From Symsagittifera roscoffensis (lineage: Eukaryota; Xenacoelomorpha; Acoela; Convolutidae), in contig NC_087066.1 in NCBI RefSeq assembly GCF_963678635.1, forward strand, positions 60,978,875-61,042,874: DNA of 64,000 bases, in the 5' to 3' direction. Every line of letters starts with the position of its first letter. Within the stretch, counting starts at the first letter, position 1. The position numbers and the translations under genes were made by a program. Below, piece by piece: positions 58,587 through 64,000 of this stretch. The notes below the pieces were generated by a model, which worked only from the letters and a program-made list of their open reading frames with translations, did not search any database and was not told where the DNA came from.

Positions 58587-59485
58587 CCCGGGTTGATCTT
58601 CATAGACCGAAAATGCTACTCATACAATTCCATAAACTAAGTCTAGAAAAAGTACTAATCACACAAATTGCATACATTTTGCTAAAATGGTTTTATCAAA
58701 TTTTCTTGTTTTAGCATTTTCAAAATAAGAAAAGCGTTTTGTCAGAACAAAGGCCAATTATACAACCATGTATGGAAACTGAATAACTATCGTTTTTCTG
58801 ATGACGACAACAAAAACTTCTCCAAATTGTTTTAAAATAGCCCCGAATTTCTTTTGTTCTTCTTTTAACCGCAAATCGAATATTTTTTTCAAACAAACAA
58901 TTAAAAAAATATATTTTGCATGCAAAGTTTACTTTTTTGAGTGAATAACGTAATACTGAATACACTAATATTGGATTTTTCTTCCTTTTCGTCTCATAAT
59001 TTTTTCAAAACCGCTAAAAACTGTTTTTTACATGCCATGTTTATGCATGCCTTGATCAATTTTTGATAATTTAAAAAATCGAATTTTAAAAATATTCATC
59101 TTGAAAAGTTTTGCCAAAGTTTAAAAGTTTAATGCTTCCAGTAGATGACTTGTGTAAGAAAACTCTATTGCCTTTCAGATCGTTTCCAATGCATTGTAAA
59201 TGCAAAACGATCAAACCTTTGGTGAATCTAGTTTTGAGTAATCCATGGTTTTTGTCACTTGAGTTCGGTCACAAAAACATTCTAAATTTTTTAAGAATTT
59301 AAACTCAAACAAAATTTTGTTTTGGTTAATGGGAAAATACTAACCATACAACTTTCATATATGAAAAATCACTAACCATAGATCTTTTATGCAATTTTCT
59401 GTACTTTTGGAATTACATGAAAAGTGTATGATTAGCATTTTTCGATAAATGAAAATTGTATGATTCGCATTTTTGGTCAACACGA
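58587..59485 (-). mobile_element. CCCGGGTTGAC-family TIR element
   Basis: Begins CCCGGGTTGATCTTCATAGA followed by CCGAAAATGCTACTCATAC and ends GCATTTTTGGTCAACACG. The interior matches 33279-34192 in the same orientation (ATGTTTATGCATGCCTTGAT, CAAACCTTTGGTGAATC). About 0.9 kb, no coding capacity. It lies just upstream of gene A exon 4. Confidence 0.6.
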
Positions 59486-59741
59486 TATAATTTTCAGGCA
59501 AATTGGCAGATATTGCTGCTATCTATCACGGCACGCACATGGTGTTTGCAAAATCTCATATCATTCATATTAAATCATATTAAAACATTTTTTAGCTCAT
59601 TGAAAAATTGCTGTTGCGTTTTCAATGTCGCCCAGAATATATCAGCATTGATGGCTGTGGATATCCTGACTGCTTTTGTGCGTAAATTTGTAGTAAATGG
59701 GATCTTTAAATACAGCTCCAAAAACATATCATTGTTTGCAG

Positions 59742-59949
59742 AGACGAACAACTTCATGGCCCCTGGTGGACTAAATCTGGACATACATGGACATACATCA
59801 TCCAGAGGGGAAAAGGCATTGAATGATTCGCCTACTGTGATGGGTAGCCAGAGATCTCCCAGACGGAGACTGACACAGAGACATACTGTGGCAATGGTCG
59901 ATAGAGATGGAAATATGGTGCGATGGGTGGAAAACGACCCAGCTATTCG
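59742..59949 (+). CDS. gene A, coding exon 4
   Basis: The acceptor CATTGTTTGCAG, then two bases complete a Glu codon with exon 3. Next come TNNFMAPGGLNLDIHGHTSS, RGEKALNDSPTVMGSQRSPR, a basic RRRLTQRHTVAM and VDRDGNMVRWVENDPAI, to the donor CG|GTTTGT in phase 2. The local frame stays open to 60094, but only this donor fits exon 5; a GTATAT donor at 60020 would not be in phase. DRDGNMVRWVEND is the most distinctive peptide for a homology search. Confidence 0.75.
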
Positions 59950-60322
59950 GTTTGTTCCAATTTGTCATTACTTTGTTATAAACAATGCGTTAAGACTGAG
60001 TCGCAAAATTGGAATCTATAAGGTATATCCCAATGGTATTCATGGAAGCATCCGCAAACCTTATGAGGAACTAATCACATCGTTAAGGATATAAGAACAC
60101 TAACCTGCTACATAACGAGCACTTTGAGCTCAAAAACTTATTGACCGAGTGTCGCAAAAGAAGTAGCCTCAAAATTTTAGAAATTTACTCTATAATCCTG
60201 TTTAGCTTTTTTGATGTTACTTGAATATAGAGCTTCAGAGCTTCTTTTTAATGATACAATTGCATTTTCCCTACTCGGCATTTCCTACTTGTTTGAGACA
60301 AACAATTGTTTCGCTTGCGCAG

Positions 60323-60794
60323 ATATGAATCAGTGGCTGATCTTTTTGACGAAAAACTGAAGAAAAAGGATGAAGATGATTACAATTTGAGTTATGGAAA
60401 CAAATTCGACGAAGAGACCGAGAAACAGATTTCGGGTACCTTCGGAGCCGCAGGGGGTCCGCTGCCATCACGTTCTGACATGCAACTCCTCGAGAGTTCT
60501 CGGAGACCCAAATTAGAGCTGCAGGGTAGAAAAGTACAGAGCACTGATTTGGCGGAAAGAGACGAACGTCCGAAACTGTACAGAAACATAACCAGCTGGA
60601 GGGGCGATAATCAGTGGGGAGAAAGCACTTATAACTCTACGTTCAGTCAAATGACTCAAAATGATATGAACGAGTTAGAACGTTTAATGGCACTGCCGTT
60701 GAAAGATGTCGCGCCAAAGTCGGGTCTCAAGAACATAGTGGAAGTCTCAACGAACACAGGACGCAAGCATCCCGCTCTGTTGTTTATGACTTAG
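60323..60794 (+). CDS. gene A, last coding exon
   Basis: The acceptor TTTCGCTTGCGCAG plus one base completes an Arg codon; 156 codons and TAG follow. It starts YESVADLFDEKLKKKDEDDY, then EETEKQISGTFGAAGGPLPS, a basic/acidic middle (PKLELQGRKVQSTDLAERDE), SWRGDNQWGESTYNSTF and ends GRKHPALLFMT. No signal peptide, membrane span or known catalytic motif. Together with exons 1-4 the protein is 417 residues, hydrophilic and probably partly disordered. GC content is well above that of the surrounding DNA, which supports real coding. Confidence 0.8.
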
Positions 60795-60799
60795 ATAGA

Positions 60800-61205
60800 A
60801 ATCAGGGTTTACTTTGGATAAATATATTATTTTTGGCACTATTTCAAGGTTAAATTGTGTTTTATAGACCAGCCGAAATTTCTAAGCATTTTCTTATTCT
60901 AAAATAATAGTCAGTTATCGTTAGTTGATAAAATATTGCAAAAAGGGGCTTCATTGAAACTTCGGAGTGAATATTCGCATAGCCATCTCGGCATCAAAAA
61001 TTTACAGATGCTTATTGGCTGTAGTTGCAAAAAATACAAATTAACGTTTCAAAAATGAATCTTTGTTATTTTATTTGGCCATATAACGATGCGATACAAT
61101 CTAACTCGGTCGTTTTTTTTTTCGTTTTACGCGCACATGTTAAAACGTACTGAACGAAAACTTCTGTTTACATTCTCCGATTGTGATGATATTTAGCTTA
61201 CGGAG
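60800..61205. other. 3' flank of gene A
   Basis: AT-rich, presumably 3' UTR and beyond. No canonical AATAAA is evident close to the stop; GATAAATATATT at 60816 is a weak candidate. Confidence 0.3.
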
Positions 61206-61263
61206 ACTGTTCGTATCAGGGTGACACCTTGAAAGTTCCGACTGACCTTAACATCTATGGAGT
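61206..61263 (-). mobile_element. 3' end fragment of Helentron-like element
   Basis: The reverse complement reads CTCCATAGATGTTAAGG, CAGTCGGAACTTTC and CACCCTGATACGAACAG, the family 3' end including the internal inverse motif. Confidence 0.6.
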
Positions 61264-62050
61264 AATTTTCGTTCGAAAAATGATGAAGTTTACAAAAAAA
61301 GGAAGGTTATAACATATAATAACGTATGACAGGTCATAACGTACAAATAAGACACAGAGGCAAAGCGGAGCATTGCACCACTTACGATGCAACATAAACA
61401 TTGAAAAAGTCAAAAAAATTCTAGATGATAAAAAAACTAGGTGAACCAAAATTGAAACCAAATTATCGTATGTCTCGATAAAAACAACTACGGGCCCAGC
61501 TGAAGCTGGAGGTACATGTTTGATATTGAATGAATGTGCTATACTCATGCAGCACGAAAAGTGTGATTTCAAACATTGGACTTTGCCTGAAACCTTAGTT
61601 GTTTCTCTACTAAAATAAGTAAGAGTAAGAAATTTTAGGATTATCAATTTTTCCAAGGAGATAAACTTCTCTTACAAGAAAATTGAAGAATCGAGGCTTC
61701 TGCAGAAACAATTATCGCAATCTGTTCTTTCAATGGAAATTTTCATCTGATTTGTTTGTGTAAATTATAAGGAACTTCAAACAGTTTCCAAAAAATGGTC
61801 CAAAGTTCTAAAAAACGTTCAAAAGATTTTCTAAAATCCATTAATTGATTCTGCAAACAGCTGGTTTTGGCTGCTGAAGCAGAGAAGCTTTCCAAAGCCG
61901 GGTTGCTCGATTGATCACAACCTGAGAATTGGACCGGCAGTTTTGGCGTAAAGTCAATCAGTTTCCAAAAAATTGTCAACGATTCAAAACCTTGACATGT
62001 TTGAAGACCATATCGTTTTTTCTAGAAGCTACTGGGCTCAGTCAATTATA
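61264..62050. other. non-coding stretch
   Basis: A 133-codon minus-strand frame at 61255-61656 starts in the repeat fragment and is hydrophobic, low in coding character and without splice support. Not called. Confidence 0.35.
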
Positions 62051-62079
62051 CAGGTAGTTTAACAACTGCTGTTTTGACT

Positions 62080-62820
62080 AAGACTATGATATCACTTTTG
62101 GCAGGATAGTTAGCGAGAAAAGTCCAAAAAACGGTCAAAAAATGAAAAATTCAACATTTCCGAGACTCATAGCATTTTGTGTGAAAAAATAGGGCGTAGC
62201 AGTTTATGCAGAGGAAACTCACGCAACCTAAAAGTTCGATTGAACCCAAACATTCAGATTTGGGAGGGCAATTTTCGAGAAAAGTCAAAACCTTCGAAAA
62301 AAAACTGTCACAAAATCTAAATTTGTACTTTTCCGAGGGCCAAAACATTTGGAAGTCAAAAAAATTGGGCGTATTCGCAAGAGCAAAAGAGCTTTTCGTA
62401 ACCCGTTTTCAGAATTGAACCCAAAATCTCAGCTATAGCAGAGTAGTTTCTGAGAATATTCAAAAATTTAAAAAAAAAACGTTCAGAAAATCAAAAATTT
62501 GATTTTTCCAGAGGGTGATAACTTCGTGTATAAAACTTTTTGTTAGTGTCCGATAATGCTCTGGAGCTTTCTTATACCCGTTATCTCCTTGGGCCCACAA
62601 TATCGGATTTGAGAGGTATTTTTCGAGAAAATTCGAAAAGATTCAATAAAACGAGCAAAAATCACCGAGGGCCATAAGTTTATGTGCAAAAAAAATATTG
62701 GTCGTAGCCACTTATGCAGGGTAGCTTTTCAAAACAGTTCAGTTCATTGAAACCAAAAACTCATATTTGAGGGGCAGTTTTTGAGAAAACGAAAGAAAAA
62801 TCAAAAAATATATTCAGCCC
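62080..62820 (+). repeat. degenerate ~160-175-bp tandem repeats
   Basis: Similar modules recur at about 62117, 62274, 62450, 62625 and 62787. Each has (C/T)GAGAAAA-GTC-like words, an A-rich run and GAGGGC-ATAA, and several add CGTAGC-ACTTATGCAG. Related words occur near 23290 and 23820. No coding frame. Confidence 0.5.
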
Positions 62821-62904
62821 TAATTTTGGCCGAATTAGCAAACTTCAAACTCTTGAAATAGTGCTAAAATTGGTCAAAAGTAAAAATAAACAAGTAAATT
62901 TAGG

Positions 62905-63180
62905 CTCAGCAGGGTCGGATAAAAGATTTTCTCGTCGCGGGGGAGGAGGTATTTGTTTTCAAAAAATTATTATAAGGACCCTATTATGACCAAACTTTCT
63001 GCGCCAGGCGAACTTTTCAAAACACTGCCAAAAAGGCAATTTTAGGCATTTTTTGGAAAGTTTTGATCAAAAACTGCTTTTTTCGGCTCGCATTCCCCCA
63101 TCAAAAATAGTAAAAATATCGATGCCGGTCGGCAAGAAATGCATATCTCAAAAAAGTACCAAAAGCCTCGCAGCAGTTAA
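62905..63180 (+). mobile_element. truncated CAGGGGCGGAT-family MITE
   Basis: CAGGGTCGGATAAAAGATTT followed by CTCGTCGCGGGGG and a GCGCCAGGCGAAC block matches the left half of the 15197 copy. The right terminal repeat is absent. Confidence 0.55.
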
Positions 63181-63410
63181 TAATAACACGTTCTTAAGTT
63201 CTTTTTCTTTTACTTTAAATGTTCAAGCTACTTTTTTCTAAAATTTTCTGTGATCGGTGCAGCAATCTAAATTACTTTTGTTTTGTCAGAAAGCCAGTAG
63301 TTTTGAAACTAAAAATCACCATCTAGAAATTTCTAAATATTTAAAATTTAAAAAATATATAATTCAGATCTTGTGGTTAATATTGTCTCTTTTGGATTTA
63401 AGAAATTCCC

Positions 63411-63490
63411 GTCAAAAAAAATACTAGCTTAAAGGTCGAAATTAGTCTGAAGAAAAAAATCACCAAGAACATGAATATTCGTGCACGGAG
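63411..63490 (-). mobile_element. 5' part of a Helentron-like element
   Basis: The reverse complement gives GCACGAATATTCATGTTC, TTCTTCAGACTAATTTCGAC and AAGCTAGTATTTTTTTTGACG, matching bases ~25-110 of the family. Confidence 0.45.
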
Positions 63491-64000
63491 CATTAAAACG
63501 CTTACGTAAAAATGATTTTTATGAACAGAAGGGGAATACTAACAGGAACCGTTAAGATAAAAAATACTATCAAAAAAAAATCTCATGATAAAAATTTATA
63601 GAAATGACTACAACTCAACTTCGAAAACTATCAGTTTTATTAACAAACTCCATGTGACAACGCGCTTTGAAAAACTTGAAGTCGAATGATTTTGAACTTT
63701 GCATGCAACGCCAATTAGGAAATCAAATTGTCAAATTGTAATTTTGAGAAATTTAATTTTATTTCAAACAGTTAACTGAAAGATATAAGATTATTCTCTA
63801 GAGCATTTGATCCAGAACGCTGGCAATTCATTGCGTACACGTCTAGTTACGCCTAATTGTACATTTACGTACAATTTTTGTAGTTTTTTGAGTTTTTGTG
63901 CTGCGATCAATGTTCGGTTCATGTCATTACAAGTCGGGGTTGTGTCTGATGACCAACCATTTCTGTGTTTATTCTTTCCTTATTTTGGTTCCAATTTTTT
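63491..64000. other. AT-rich end of window
   Basis: No feature supported. Confidence 0.35.

Noticed and set aside
59950-60094. Extension of the exon 4 frame to a stop at 60094
   Set aside because: The GTTTGT donor at 59950 joins exon 5 in phase; reading on would drop the well-supported last exon. Kept only as a possible retained-intron form.
61255-61656. 133-codon minus-strand open frame
   Set aside because: Starts within a Helentron-like fragment, hydrophobic and low in coding character, no splice context.

Overview
The window is AT-rich animal (metazoan) genomic DNA. Evidence: spliced genes with GT-AG introns and phase-matched exons, a CR1/L2-like LINE, a Ty3/gypsy LTR retrotransposon, several MITE-like families and tRNA-derived repeats. 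There are no operons or bacterial gene spacing. An invertebrate, perhaps a tunicate, would fit (one intron is only about 60 bp while others are inflated by transposons), but the sequence alone does not fix the species.

The best-supported host gene ('gene A', + strand) has five coding exons at 14568-14761, 21615-21783, 22178-22388, 59742-59949 and 60323-60794. All four junctions are phase-compatible and the joined CDS is 1254 nt (417 residues plus stop). I do not recognise the product. Intron 1 (6.9 kb) holds a hAT-like MITE, a decayed LINE and another TIR element. Intron 3 (about 37 kb) holds most of the rest of the window.

Inside intron 3, on the opposite strand, are pieces of one or more C-type-lectin-like genes: a signal-peptide first exon at 44985-45175, candidate middle exons at 35511-35749, 32237-32316 and 25987-26065, and two paralogous last exons at 30013-30232 and 26523-26739. 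A 7.2-kb gypsy element (37312-44502; 302-bp LTRs, 5-bp target duplication GTCTA) sits between lectin exon 1 and the others, giving three levels of nesting. Intron 3 also carries a tandem triplication of a 2.24-kb unit (50311-57036).

Upstream of gene A, 4.37-7.55 kb (- strand) holds frame-broken coding remnants with sushi-like cysteine segments, a membrane segment and spliced cytoplasmic-looking exons. 10.70-11.71 kb (+ strand) holds another broken coding stretch. A 31-bp minisatellite lies at 12848-13040.

Four repeat families recur. (1) A 0.3-0.5-kb element starting GTTCCGACT, with the inverted motif AGTCGGAAC internal to a 3' hairpin, which is Helentron-like architecture. (2) CAGGGGCGGAT.. 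MITEs with 8-bp target duplications. (3) 0.8-0.9-kb elements bounded by CCCGGGTTGAC inverted repeats. (4) Foldback sequences, one with TA duplications. Most of the remaining DNA is AT-rich and shows no supported gene.
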